Below, in pieces: positions 33,041 to 42,088 of a stretch of 64,000 nt of DNA (positions are counted from its first letter, which is position 1; every line of letters begins with the position of its first letter). The translations under genes were made by a program, and so were the position numbers. Below the pieces are notes generated by a model. That model did no database searches, had not been told where the DNA came from, and saw only the letters and a list, made by a program, of their open reading frames with translations. Source of the stretch: Bacteroidia bacterium (lineage in GTDB: Bacteria > Bacteroidota > Bacteroidia > B-17B0 > Aurantibacillaceae); NCBI GenBank assembly GCA_016787785.1, contig JAEUTO010000004.1, forward strand, positions 248,001 to 312,000, in the 5' to 3' direction.

Positions 33041-34579
33041 ATGAAAAAATCTACCCTTGTGTGCCTTGCGCTTATTATTTTTTCATTTTCAACAAACGCA
33101 CAAACCGGTTACGATATTAAATTAAACTTAAAAGGCTGCAAGGATACCTCCATGTACCTTGTTAAATATTTTTTCACCTCCAATTTTATCGTGGATAGCT
33201 GTAAAAAAGTAAAGAATGGTAAAATTCAATTTAAAGGTAAAGAAGATCTTGAAAAAGGTGTTTACGCTATTGTAGGTGAGAATAAATCTTCTTTCTATTT
33301 TCAAATATTTGTAAATGAGGATAAAAAATTTACGATCTCTTCTGATTTTGCCGATATGGTAAACACCCTAAAGGCCGAAGGAAGTAAAGAGAACGAACTG
33401 GCGTTTACCTATATGAAATTTATGACCAACAAAAGCAGAGAATTTGGTAAGGTCATGGAAGAGTCTAAAGGAAGAAAAGACAGCGTTGCTTTTTTGACAG
33501 AAAAACAAAAGAGTTTTGGTGAAGAGACCAAAAAATTTGAAGACGATTTTGCTTTAAAGAACAAAGGCAGTTTTATCTTAGACTTCTTAAATCTAAATAA
33601 AGAAAAATATCCAACCGAAATACCTAAGGCATCAAACGGACGTCCGGATAGCACTTACCAATACTTTTATTATAAAGCACATTATTTTGACGGCGTGGAT
33701 CTGAATGACAACCGCATTATTCGCACACCATTTTTTGCCGATCGTGCAAAAAAATATTTCGAGAACGTAATTGTTCAGCATCCGGATACATTTATTGTAG
33801 AAATGGATAAATTCTTTGCAAAATGTAATCAGGGCACAGACATTTATAATTCTATGATAGGTTATTTAACTTACAAATTTGAGAATAACAAAACAATGAC
33901 CTTTGATAATAAAGGTAACACGGTAACTTTTGAAAAAGCCTTTGTACATATTTGCGATAAATATATTATTAGCGGAAAAGCGCCCGGCGTTTACACCGAA
34001 GAAACAGTAAAAAAAATAAAAGAGCGTGTGGACATTACACGTAATTTATTAACGGGCGCAAAAGTTCCGGATATACAAATGTTTGACAGCATTGGCGGAA
34101 AAGCAATTCGCAAAATGGGTTTTGATACCGCTAAAACAACAGTTAGTATTAGTGATCTTTATAATAAGAATATTGACAGGATAGCGCCATTGTATAAAAG
34201 TTTGTACTCGGTTAATGCAAAATATACCATTTTAGTTTTTTGGGCCGAAGATTGTGGTCACTGTCAAACAGAAATGCCTAAGTTAAAAGAAAATTTAGAA
34301 GCTATAAAAGGTAAAGTGGATTTTAAAGTATTTGCCGTGCAAACCAAAGGCGATCTGTTTGAGAAGTGGTGTAAATTTATTGTAGATAAGAAATTGGATT
34401 TTGTGAATGTGTATGAAGGCATTCCTTTTAATAATTTAAGAGAGAAGTTTGATATTTATGCCACACCGGTAATTTATATTTTAGATAAGGACAAACGTAT
34501 TAAAGCAAAAAAATTAGGAGCAGAGCAGGTTGTTGAGATCATCAAGATCATGGAAGAGGTTGATAAAAAGAAAAGCTAA
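33041..34579 (+). CDS. Secreted DUF4369/DUF5106-type TlpA-like thioredoxin (paralog 1)
   Basis: 512 aa with a signal peptide (ending TNAQ). Residues 22-115 resemble DUF4369 (GYDIKLNLKGCKDTSMYLVK), 120-330 are a helical DUF5106-like part, and 370-510 a thioredoxin fold with active-site C405-G-H-C408. It should work in the periplasm in disulfide reduction or cytochrome and extracytoplasmic redox handling. It has its own promoter. The next gene is a tandem duplicate. The cis-proline is in TPVIYILDKD, as expected. Confidence 0.87.
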   Translation: MKKSTLVCLALIIFSFSTNAQTGYDIKLNLKGCKDTSMYLVKYFFTSNFIVDSCKKVKNGKIQFKGKEDLEKGVYAIVGENKSSFYFQIFVNEDKKFTISSDFADMVNTLKAEGSKENELAFTYMKFMTNKSREFGKVMEESKGRKDSVAFLTEKQKSFGEETKKFEDDFALKNKGSFILDFLNLNKEKYPTEIPKASNGRPDSTYQYFYYKAHYFDGVDLNDNRIIRTPFFADRAKKYFENVIVQHPDTFIVEMDKFFAKCNQGTDIYNSMIGYLTYKFENNKTMTFDNKGNTVTFEKAFVHICDKYIISGKAPGVYTEETVKKIKERVDITRNLLTGAKVPDIQMFDSIGGKAIRKMGFDTAKTTVSISDLYNKNIDRIAPLYKSLYSVNAKYTILVFWAEDCGHCQTEMPKLKENLEAIKGKVDFKVFAVQTKGDLFEKWCKFIVDKKLDFVNVYEGIPFNNLREKFDIYATPVIYILDKDKRIKAKKLGAEQVVEIIKIMEEVDKKKS

Positions 34580-34615
34580 TAACAAAAATATTAAGTGGAC
34601 AAAAATAAATTCTTT

Positions 34616-36142
34616 ATGAAAAAAACAATTCTTTTACTCGCAGCAATTTTAACGTTTTCTTTTTCCGCAAAATCGCAGGGTGGTTACGACATTAAATTTA
34701 ATTTTAAAGGGTGTAAAGATACCCTGATGTATTTGGTAAAGTACACATTCGATCAACAATACATTGCCGATACCTGCAAAAAAGTGAAGAACGGTTTAGT
34801 GCAGTTCAAAGGAAAAAAAGATCTTGATAAAGGTGTTTATACTTTAGTTAGCCAGGAAAAATCTATTTATTTCGATTTTTTCATCAATGAAAATCAAAAA
34901 TTTACGGTTAATACAGATCAAGCTGATATTGTGAACACGTTGAAGTCTGTTGGCAACAAAGAGAACGAACAGTTTTTCTCTTACATTAAATATATAACCA
35001 ATAAAAATTTAGAGTTCGGAAAGATACGAGAAGCAACAAAAGGAAAAAGCAAAGCCGATAGTGCAAAATATGTGAATGATAAATTAAAGGAACTTAATGC
35101 GGATGTAAAAAAGTTTGAAACTGATTTTATGGAAAGTGTTAAGGGAACTTTTGTTTACGATGTATTAAATCTTAAAACAGAAAAAGAACCGAAAGATATT
35201 CCAAAAGCAAAAAATGGACGCCCCGATAGTTTGTATCAATACTACTATTACAAGAGCCATTATTTTGATGGTGTTGATTTTAAAGATGAGCGTATCATTC
35301 GCACTCCTTTCTTTGACGACCGTATTAAAAAATATTTCGATCAGGTGATCGTGCAGCATCCTGACACTGTTATACAAGAGATAGACAGGATCCTTGAAAA
35401 ATGCAACGAATGTAATTTGATCTATAATTTATTATTAGGCCATTTTACATACAAATACGAGCAAAGCAAAATTATGGGCTTTGACAAAGTATTTGTGCAT
35501 CTTGCTGATAAGTACATAATAGGTGGAAAAGCTGTTAAGTGCGGTGTTTACAGCGCAGAGACCGTTTCAAAAATTAAAGACCGTACCGATATTTTACGTA
35601 ATTTATTACTAGAATCAAAAGTGGCTGAATTGTATATGATAGATACACTTTACGGTAAACAAGTAATGAAGATGGGTTTTGATACAGCTAAAACAAGCAA
35701 AAGTGTTACCGATCTTTATTATAAGAATTTAGAGAAGTTAACGCCAATGTTCACTACACTGTATACTATTAAATCAAAGTATACTGTCTTAGCTTTCTGG
35801 GCTTCAGATTGCGGCCACTGCCAAACAGAGATGCCGAAATTAAGCGAGAATTTAAAAGACCTTAAAGGAAAAGTTGACTTTAAGGTTTTTGCAGTACAAA
35901 CAAAAGATGATTTTGAGGCATGGCGTAAATTTATAATTGAAAAGAAACTGGATTTTATAAATGTATTTGATCCGGTACACTTAAATAATTTAAAAGAGCG
36001 TTTTGATATTTATTCTACCCCGGTAATTTATATTTTGGATAAGGATAAAAAGATCAAAGCTAAGCGTTTAAGTGCCGATCAGGTGCCGGATATGCTGAAG
36101 ATGTTGGAGGCAATGGATAAAGCTGCCGCCGGAAAGAAATAA
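34616..36142 (+). CDS. Secreted DUF4369/DUF5106-type TlpA-like thioredoxin (paralog 2)
   Basis: I use the ATG at 34616, directly at the signal peptide (MKKTILLLAAILTFSFSAKS); 508 aa. A GTG seven codons upstream is in frame but only adds MDKNKFF. Domain order and the CGHC active site match the preceding gene, with clear residue identity throughout, so it is a tandem duplicate that has diverged mainly in the middle. The 36-base gap suggests cotranscription. Same predicted periplasmic redox role. Confidence 0.87.
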   Translation: MKKTILLLAAILTFSFSAKSQGGYDIKFNFKGCKDTLMYLVKYTFDQQYIADTCKKVKNGLVQFKGKKDLDKGVYTLVSQEKSIYFDFFINENQKFTVNTDQADIVNTLKSVGNKENEQFFSYIKYITNKNLEFGKIREATKGKSKADSAKYVNDKLKELNADVKKFETDFMESVKGTFVYDVLNLKTEKEPKDIPKAKNGRPDSLYQYYYYKSHYFDGVDFKDERIIRTPFFDDRIKKYFDQVIVQHPDTVIQEIDRILEKCNECNLIYNLLLGHFTYKYEQSKIMGFDKVFVHLADKYIIGGKAVKCGVYSAETVSKIKDRTDILRNLLLESKVAELYMIDTLYGKQVMKMGFDTAKTSKSVTDLYYKNLEKLTPMFTTLYTIKSKYTVLAFWASDCGHCQTEMPKLSENLKDLKGKVDFKVFAVQTKDDFEAWRKFIIEKKLDFINVFDPVHLNNLKERFDIYSTPVIYILDKDKKIKAKRLSADQVPDMLKMLEAMDKAAAGKK

Positions 36143-36190
36143 CAAATTTTTATTTTGCTGTGCCAGAAGCGACGGCAGTACTGGTAAACG

Positions 36191-36826
36191 TTAAGAGTTT
36201 TCGGTCTTCAGTAGTTTGATATCTTTAATGAGTTTAATAACCTGTACTTTATCGGTTCCGTCGTACATACCGCGAATCCTTCCTTTTTTATCTATGAGTA
36301 AAAGTAATTCGCTGTGTAAAAAACCTTCCGGACTCCCGTCTTCTTCTAAAGCATTTACAAGGTAACTTGTTTTTGCAAGATCGTAAATTTCTTTTTTGTT
36401 ACCGGTTAAAAAATGCCACTTGTCTTTTTTGGCACCGTATACATTGCCGTAAATATTTAATACTTCAACTGTATCATGTAATGGATTAACGGTGTGACAA
36501 AGTATTAGCAAAGTATCATCATTTTCAAAAGCTTTTTGTACATCCTTTAAATTTGTGCTCATCTCCGGGCAAATGCTCTGGCAGGTGGCAAAAAAGAAAT
36601 CGGCTACATAAATTTTATTGGCTACTGTTTTGTTATTTACTGTTTCGCCAAACTGGTTGGTAAAACTAAATTCGCCAATAGTATGGTAAATTGTATCGTT
36701 GTTACTCTTTTTCTTTTCACCAAAAACGGGTAATAGAAATTTTTTTTCTTCTGCAGCAGGTTTACAGGCTGAAAAAAAGATAGCAGCACTTATTGCTAAT
36801 AAACTAAGAGTTTGTTTTAATTTCAT
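36191..36826 (-). CDS. SCO1/SenC-type copper chaperone, lipoprotein
   Basis: It helps build the CuA site of cytochrome oxidase or handles periplasmic thiol and copper stress. The 211-aa protein has a lipobox (FFSAC, Cys21), thioredoxin fold, and all copper ligands: C82-x3-C86 (TCQSICPEM) and His171 (FLHSELLL). It overlaps by 23 bases the upstream SCO-like gene that lacks these ligands, so the two should be translated together. No oxidase genes are in view. Confidence 0.92.
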   Translation of the reverse strand: MKLKQTLSLLAISAAIFFSACKPAAEEKKFLLPVFGEKKKSNNDTIYHTIGEFSFTNQFGETVNNKTVANKIYVADFFFATCQSICPEMSTNLKDVQKAFENDDTLLILCHTVNPLHDTVEVLNIYGNVYGAKKDKWHFLTGNKKEIYDLAKTSYLVNALEEDGSPEGFLHSELLLLIDKKGRIRGMYDGTDKVQVIKLIKDIKLLKTENS

Positions 36827-37469
36827 TGCTTTGTATCAATTTATTTTTTTCTTCTTTTAAACGTAAATGCTGGTACTCATCTATCAAACGTTTTATCTCA
36901 GAAACATAACGGCCGTCGTAATAGCCGCGAATGTTACGGTTAACATCAATCAGTGTAAAAAAACTATAGTCAATGTAATAAGGTTTTTGTAAAAAATAAG
37001 AATTGTTCAAACTATCAAAACTGTGTTTGTTCCAGGTGTAAAGAAAAACATTTTTATTTCCGTCGGTCAATTTTTTTAACTCTTCATGTAGTTTTGATCT
37101 TCCATTTTCAGACTCGGTTATCAGAACAATAGGAATGTGTTCTATTTTTTGCTTTTTGTAATTGATATATTCCCAAAGCCCCGCCAAACGAAGATCTGTT
37201 TTTTTGTATTCTTCTTTAATGAACATAACTACATAAAGAGGATACTTATCCGGCGACAGAGTTATTAGTTCCTGTTTTGAACTATCCTGTGCGTTAAGCG
37301 AATAAAACTGATCCGTTACTTTCTGATAAATTGTGTCATTAGCAGCAACAACTTTTCTTGGCCCATAAATTGGTAATTTTTTAGAATTAATGGTGCTGGT
37401 CTCTAATATCAACCACATGGTAGAAGGTAGGGCAAGTATTAAAAGTAATAACCACTTTTTGTTTTTCAT
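36804..37469 (-). CDS. SCO-like protein lacking copper ligands
   Basis: From the ATG ending at 37469 (MKNKKWLLLLILALPSTMWL, signal anchor) it is 221 aa. The thioredoxin-fold plan of its neighbour is kept: KLPIYGPRKVVAANDTIYQK, VVMFIKEEYKKTD where SCO has CxxxC, and a C-terminal DVNRNIRGYYDGRYVSEIKR like SCO's KKGRIRGMYDGTDKVQ. No Cys or metal His remains at the active site, so it cannot bind copper in the SCO way. I read it as a diverged pseudo-enzyme partner of the intact SCO. Confidence 0.78.
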   Translation of the reverse strand: MKNKKWLLLLILALPSTMWLILETSTINSKKLPIYGPRKVVAANDTIYQKVTDQFYSLNAQDSSKQELITLSPDKYPLYVVMFIKEEYKKTDLRLAGLWEYINYKKQKIEHIPIVLITESENGRSKLHEELKKLTDGNKNVFLYTWNKHSFDSLNNSYFLQKPYYIDYSFFTLIDVNRNIRGYYDGRYVSEIKRLIDEYQHLRLKEEKNKLIQSNEIKTNS

Positions 37470-37504
37470 GCAAATAATTTGCACAAAGATACGCCAGTTA
37501 AAGC

Positions 37505-37547
37505 AAATAAAAAACCCCACTCCGTTAAGAAGCAGGGTTTATTTTTA
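37505..37547 (-). terminator. Intrinsic terminator after the T9SS pair
   Basis: AAACCC (37512-37517) pairs with GGGTTT (37535-37540) within further A/T-rich pairing, followed on the minus strand by a run of T. It lies about 15 bases after the stop of the gene at 37560-38564. Confidence 0.65.
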
Positions 37548-37559
37548 GTTTAGTTATAA

Positions 37560-38564
37560 TTAGTCAACTAATAATCTTCTTGAAGAAGTTTTGTTGCCTA
37601 AAGTAGTTTTTACAATATAGATACCGCTAGAAAGATCGGTGATATTGATATTTTTTTCTAAAAGGGAAGCATTTCCTAATTCGATGGTTTTTACAACTTG
37701 CCCAACAGCGTTATAAATTAAAATACTGCCATTGTCGTTATTACTGTTTGAAAGAGACACGTTAAAAGCATCTTTTGCAGGATTAGGGAATACCTGGAAA
37801 GTAGCATCAAAGTTCTTATCATTTAAACCGGTTATTAACGCCTGGTTAACCCATGTTTTTCCGGTATATCCTGTTCCCTGATCGTTATAAGAAACGGTCA
37901 TTAAAGGGAATTTTTGCGAACCATGGTAATAAGCATAATCAATACCTTTTACAGTTAATGTTGTTGGCGGTATGGTAACAACTACTATAACAGTGTTGGT
38001 TGTTTTAACTTGTAAGATATTCGTAAAGTTTGTTCCACCCGGTATAGTTAAAGTTCCGGTACCGGAACCAACTGTATTAATTGTACCTGTTAAGTTACCA
38101 CTTGCAATACCTGAAACCGTACCTGAGTAAGTATCTGTATTTGTGTAACCCATATTAACCGGCCAGATAGCTGCGATAGCAGAACTACCACTATAGTTAA
38201 AGGTTAAAGTTGAACTTGCACTTCCCAACAATTCGTAATTGGTTGCAGTTGCTTTCCAGAAATTGTAATTTCCAGCACCCTGATCTTCTACAATTGTGAC
38301 ACCGGCAAAAGCAGAACTTGCTGCTACCGACGCAGGCGTTGTATATGTGCTAAGCGAGGTGTTTGTGTTTGCTGTAAAGGCTTGAAAATTCCAGGTTTGG
38401 TTAGTGCCTGTATTTTTTGGTATTACGCCAACAGAATCGTAACCTTTACGTGATTCTGTATTTCCAAGAACAGGCTCATTAAAAGCTTTTGTTAATGTTA
38501 ACTGCGCATTCGCAAACTGGCTGATGAACAAGCCAGACAATAATGTTAAGTAGATTTTTTTCAT
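37560..38564 (-). CDS. Secreted T9SS sorting-domain protein (tandem paralog A)
   Basis: 334 aa with a signal peptide (MKKIYLTLLSGLFISQFANA) and a mature start LTLTKAFNEPVLGNTESRKG shared almost exactly with the upstream paralog. The middle (about 40-250) is beta-rich with low-complexity Thr/Ser segments; the last 80 residues are a T9SS type A sorting domain (FQVFPNPAKDAFNVSLSN then SSRRLLVD). No enzymatic motif. Duplicated T9SS proteins of this kind are typical surface or secreted proteins of unknown target. Confidence 0.85.
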   Translation of the reverse strand: MKKIYLTLLSGLFISQFANAQLTLTKAFNEPVLGNTESRKGYDSVGVIPKNTGTNQTWNFQAFTANTNTSLSTYTTPASVAASSAFAGVTIVEDQGAGNYNFWKATATNYELLGSASSTLTFNYSGSSAIAAIWPVNMGYTNTDTYSGTVSGIASGNLTGTINTVGSGTGTLTIPGGTNFTNILQVKTTNTVIVVVTIPPTTLTVKGIDYAYYHGSQKFPLMTVSYNDQGTGYTGKTWVNQALITGLNDKNFDATFQVFPNPAKDAFNVSLSNSNNDNGSILIYNAVGQVVKTIELGNASLLEKNINITDLSSGIYIVKTTLGNKTSSRRLLVD

Positions 38565-38588
38565 GTTCTATTTTTTTATTGGTTTATA

Positions 38589-39629
38589 TTATTCTTTAAT
38601 TAATTTTTTTGAAGAAGAAGCATTACCAACAGTTGTTTTTACAACATAAAGGCCACTGTTAAGATCTGAAAGGTCTATTTGGTTATTGATGTCGTTAGCA
38701 TTTCCTAAAGCCACCGTTTTAACTAACTGACCAAGGTTGTTGAATATTTTTACAGAAACATTCTCTGCCTTTTTATTTGACAACACCACATTTAATTTAT
38801 CTGTTGCCGGGTTTGGATATAAAGAGAAATCAGAACCTAAAGCATTTTCATGAATACCGGTAAATATATTGTTATTAATTCTAACTGTTCCCGAGTTGCT
38901 TGTAAAAGCGCCAGATATATCTTGATAGCTAACAGTTACAATTGGAAATTTTTGACTGCTGTGGTAATATTGAAATGTTTTATTAATAAGTGTTGCAGTA
39001 GCAACCGGAATTGGTCCTGCAAATAAAGCCACATTTATAGTTTGAGTTGCTGTTACCTGTAATACATTCGTAAAAGTTACTGAACCTGGTAATACAATTG
39101 TTCCGGTTCCACTACCTAAAGTATTGATGTTACCGTTAGCAGTTCCGCTAAGACCTGCAGTGGCAGTTTGCACAGTTCCACTTAAGGCGTCGGTTTTATT
39201 ATACCCCATTACAATTGGCCAAACAGCAGCAATTGCAGAGTTAGCATTTAAGTTAATTGACAAACTTGGTTGCACAATACCTAATAATTCTAATTGAGGA
39301 GTTGCCGTTGTTGTGGCTTTCCAATAGGTGTAGCCGGAGTTTCCGTCAAAATCTACAAAAGTAGCAGATGGAAAAGTAGAAGCACTTGGTGTACCTGCAA
39401 CGGGAACATAACTGCTGGTAGCAACACTGGTGTTGGTAGTTAAGGTAGAAAAATCCCAAAGCGTATTTGGCCCAAAATTATTGTTGATCGCCGCGGTAGT
39501 GTCATAGCGCGTAGAAAGATTAAGGTCACCTATAACCGGCTCGTTAAAAGCTTTTGTTAAGGTTAATTGTGCGTTTGAAATTTGCGTGAAGAATAGTCCT
39601 GACAAAATAGCAAAGTAGATTTTTTTCAT
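38589..39629 (-). CDS. Secreted T9SS sorting-domain protein (tandem paralog B)
   Basis: 346 aa with a signal peptide (MKKIYFAILSGLFFTQISNA) and the same opening LTLTKAFNEPVIGDLN as its downstream paralog, from which it is separated by 24 bases. Beta-rich mature body, then a sorting domain from about 270 (FSLYPNPATDKLNVVLSN), ending SSKKLIKE. The pair forms one operon ending at the terminator near 37.5 kb. No activity can be assigned. Confidence 0.85.
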   Translation of the reverse strand: MKKIYFAILSGLFFTQISNAQLTLTKAFNEPVIGDLNLSTRYDTTAAINNNFGPNTLWDFSTLTTNTSVATSSYVPVAGTPSASTFPSATFVDFDGNSGYTYWKATTTATPQLELLGIVQPSLSINLNANSAIAAVWPIVMGYNKTDALSGTVQTATAGLSGTANGNINTLGSGTGTIVLPGSVTFTNVLQVTATQTINVALFAGPIPVATATLINKTFQYYHSSQKFPIVTVSYQDISGAFTSNSGTVRINNNIFTGIHENALGSDFSLYPNPATDKLNVVLSNKKAENVSVKIFNNLGQLVKTVALGNANDINNQIDLSDLNSGLYVVKTTVGNASSSKKLIKE

Positions 39630-39706
39630 AAGATAGTTTATATTTAAGAGATAAAAATAAGAAAAAAACCTTCCTATCCAACAAAATTATGATAGACGGC
39701 CTGATT

Positions 39707-39827
39707 TTTAAACCACATAGGAAAGATAGAAATAAAAGGATTTAGCTTACCATTTAAGAGTTTAAGAACCAAATAGAAAAAACAAAGGTTCTTTTTAACA
39801 ATTCCCTATGTTTTCTATGTGGTTAAA
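39707..39827. repeat. AACCACATAG palindromic element, copy 2
   Basis: About 120 bp with near-perfect terminal inverted repeats: TTTAAACCACATAGG (39707-39721) and, on the other strand, TTTAACCACATAGA (39814-39827), each continued by another CATAG/GATAG block. Related in ends and inner TTTAAGAGTTTAAG motif to the element at 21847-21987. It abuts the bshC stop codon at 39828, so it may also serve as that operon's terminator. Confidence 0.65.
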
Positions 39828-41429
39828 TTATTTACCGATCTCAATAAAAAGCTTATGGTCTAATGCAAAAGGCCTGATATTTTCTTTTACTTGGCTTAAA
39901 AAAGCCGCGCCGTATTTTAAATAAAAACCCGAGAAGTTCTCAAAACGTTCTTGTGGCATTGCGTTTGGAAATAACTTTTGTTTAACGCCGGTTATTTGGT
40001 TTATCTCCGTTTCCGATCGTTGTTTTAATGCTTTGTTGGCTTTACCAATTAAAAGATCTACACCATTAATTGTTTTTTGAAGCTCGGCCATTGCAGCTGC
40101 ATTCAACGTTTTATCAACACCGCTTATTTTTTCAATGAGTCCGTTATATAATTTAGTCAGCTCTTCTTTTTCTTTATCCAATGCAAAAACATTATTTGTT
40201 TTTAACTGGTAAGCATTTATTAATTCCTGCGCTTCTTTAAAAAAATCTGTAGGAGTAAAACTTAATTTATCAATTTTATTTTTTGTACCTGCATCAATTA
40301 CAGTAACAAAATTGCGCGGCATTAATAGAGGAAAAAATACATTTAAAGCATCAAACATTTTTTTGTATTGCAACCAATAAGCGAGCTCACCTGGGCCGCC
40401 AATGTAAGCGATGTTAGGTAAGATGCATTGTTGGTAAACTGGCCGCAATACAACATTCGGACTTATTTTTTCGGGATTGTTTTTTATAATGTTCTTTAAT
40501 TCTTCTTCTGTAAAAGAAAGTTCTGTGCCAACAACAGAAAATTTAGAACCTACTTTTTCAATTCTTCCTCTTAAATTATCTTCAATATAAAAGCAATTAA
40601 TGGGGCGGGGGTTAACCTGTGTAGTGTAACCTAATTTATTTAAAGCATCTGTGCTTTCTTTTACTTTGCCAAAAGAAATATTTTCAAAGATCTCTTTCTC
40701 GAGAGCAGTTTTAAATTGCTGTTTAAATTGCTCGTCGTGCCCATCAGCAACAACTAAGCCATAAGCGCCAAATAATTCATTGGCTAAAAAGCGCGTGGCA
40801 TCTTTTAACGTGCTGTGGTTCAAATAGGCTTTTTCAAATAAAGAAGATAAATGAACTGCGTTTTCTGTTGTTCCTAAACTTTCTTTTATTAAAACAAAAA
40901 GATCTTTTAATTCGTCTGTTTTAAAATCGCCAACAGCCCCGGCTTGTTTGCTTTCCCATTTAAAATTTTTGCCAAATACATTAAAATGGTTCACCTCTTC
41001 AAAATCATGATCTTCACTGGCCATCCAGTACACCGGCACAAAATCAAAATCGGGAAATTCTTTTTTTAATTCTTCAGCCAGATTAATAGTAGAAAAGATC
41101 TTGTAAATAAAATAAAGTGGTCCTGTAAAAAGACAAAGTTGGTGACCGGTTGTTAGTGTAAAAACATTTTTTTGTTTTAAGCTTTCAATTTTTTTTAATG
41201 ATAAGGCGGATGAATTATTTACGAGTTTACTTTGTTTAAGTAAGATCTCTGCTAATAAATTTCTATCGAGAGATGGATATGGATTTGTTTTTAATAGATC
41301 AGAAAAGCCATTCTTATCCGGATAATTATTATAAAAAGGACTAAGTGTTTCTTTTTTTTCTAAATAATCCATCACTAGCGCGTTAATAGCACCGGATGTT
41401 TTGAGGTCAATAGTTTCGGTTTTAAACAT
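39828..41429 (-). CDS. bshC: Bacillithiol synthesis cysteine-adding enzyme
   Basis: Joins cysteine to glucosamine-malate in the last step of bacillithiol synthesis. The 533-aa length is right. Characteristic segments: FTLTTGHQLCLFTGPLYFIY (about 105-125), FVPVYWMASEDHDFEEVNHF (about 142-162), and PNIAYIGGPGELAYWLQYKK in the middle. Last gene of the thiolase-PD40-upp-bshC run (gap to upp is 2 bases). BshA and BshB are not in view. Bacillithiol is the expected low-molecular-weight thiol of many Bacteroidota. Confidence 0.94.
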   Translation of the reverse strand: MFKTETIDLKTSGAINALVMDYLEKKETLSPFYNNYPDKNGFSDLLKTNPYPSLDRNLLAEILLKQSKLVNNSSALSLKKIESLKQKNVFTLTTGHQLCLFTGPLYFIYKIFSTINLAEELKKEFPDFDFVPVYWMASEDHDFEEVNHFNVFGKNFKWESKQAGAVGDFKTDELKDLFVLIKESLGTTENAVHLSSLFEKAYLNHSTLKDATRFLANELFGAYGLVVADGHDEQFKQQFKTALEKEIFENISFGKVKESTDALNKLGYTTQVNPRPINCFYIEDNLRGRIEKVGSKFSVVGTELSFTEEELKNIIKNNPEKISPNVVLRPVYQQCILPNIAYIGGPGELAYWLQYKKMFDALNVFFPLLMPRNFVTVIDAGTKNKIDKLSFTPTDFFKEAQELINAYQLKTNNVFALDKEKEELTKLYNGLIEKISGVDKTLNAAAMAELQKTINGVDLLIGKANKALKQRSETEINQITGVKQKLFPNAMPQERFENFSGFYLKYGAAFLSQVKENIRPFALDHKLFIEIGK

Positions 41430-41431
41430 TT

Positions 41432-42082
41432 TTATATTTTGCTTCCAAATGCAAGATCGCCGGCATCGCCCAGGCCGGGAACAATGTATGAATGCGCGGT
41501 CAATTCTTCATCAACAGCACCACACCATAACGTGTAATTTGGCGATGGCATGTTTGCTTTTAAATGATCTATCCCCACTTGGCTTGCAACTGCAGTTACA
41601 ATATGTGTGTGTTTAGGAATGCCTTTTGATAAAAGCGATTTATACGTTAATACCATTGATGCACCTGTGGCCAACATGGGATCGCATAAAATAAGTGTTT
41701 TGTCGGTAAGGTCGGGGCAGGCAACGTATTCTAAAATAATTTCAAATGTGTTGTTCTTGTGATGACGGCGATACGCACTTATAAAAGCGTTCTGTGCTTT
41801 ATCAAAATAATTTAGTAAACCTAAATGTAAAGGCAAACCGGCCCTTAAAATTGTGCCAATAACAGGTTGTTCTGCTAAAGCCTGTGTTTCTGCAACACCT
41901 AACGACGTAGTTGTTTGAACAGAATTATAAGCCAGCGTTTTACTTATTTCGTAAGCAAAGATCTCGCCCATGCGTTCAAGATTCCTTCTAAAACGCATAC
42001 TGTCTTTTTGTATTTCAATATCCCTTAATTCTAAAATATATTGATTAAAAATAGAATTTTTGTCTGCTAGGTTATGTATCAT
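41432..42082 (-). CDS. upp: Uracil phosphoribosyltransferase
   Basis: Salvages uracil to UMP with PRPP. 216 aa, with the PRPP-binding motif LILCDPMLATGASM (about 131-144) and the uracil-binding C-terminus (about 193-216, VPGLGDAGDLAFG). N-terminal RFRRNLERMGEIFAYEI fits the family. It lies tightly between the PD40 protein gene (6-base gap) and bshC, an operon with no obvious shared pathway. Confidence 0.95.
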   Translation of the reverse strand: MIHNLADKNSIFNQYILELRDIEIQKDSMRFRRNLERMGEIFAYEISKTLAYNSVQTTTSLGVAETQALAEQPVIGTILRAGLPLHLGLLNYFDKAQNAFISAYRRHHKNNTFEIILEYVACPDLTDKTLILCDPMLATGASMVLTYKSLLSKGIPKHTHIVTAVASQVGIDHLKANMPSPNYTLWCGAVDEELTAHSYIVPGLGDAGDLAFGSKI

Positions 42083-42088
42083 GGTGCT

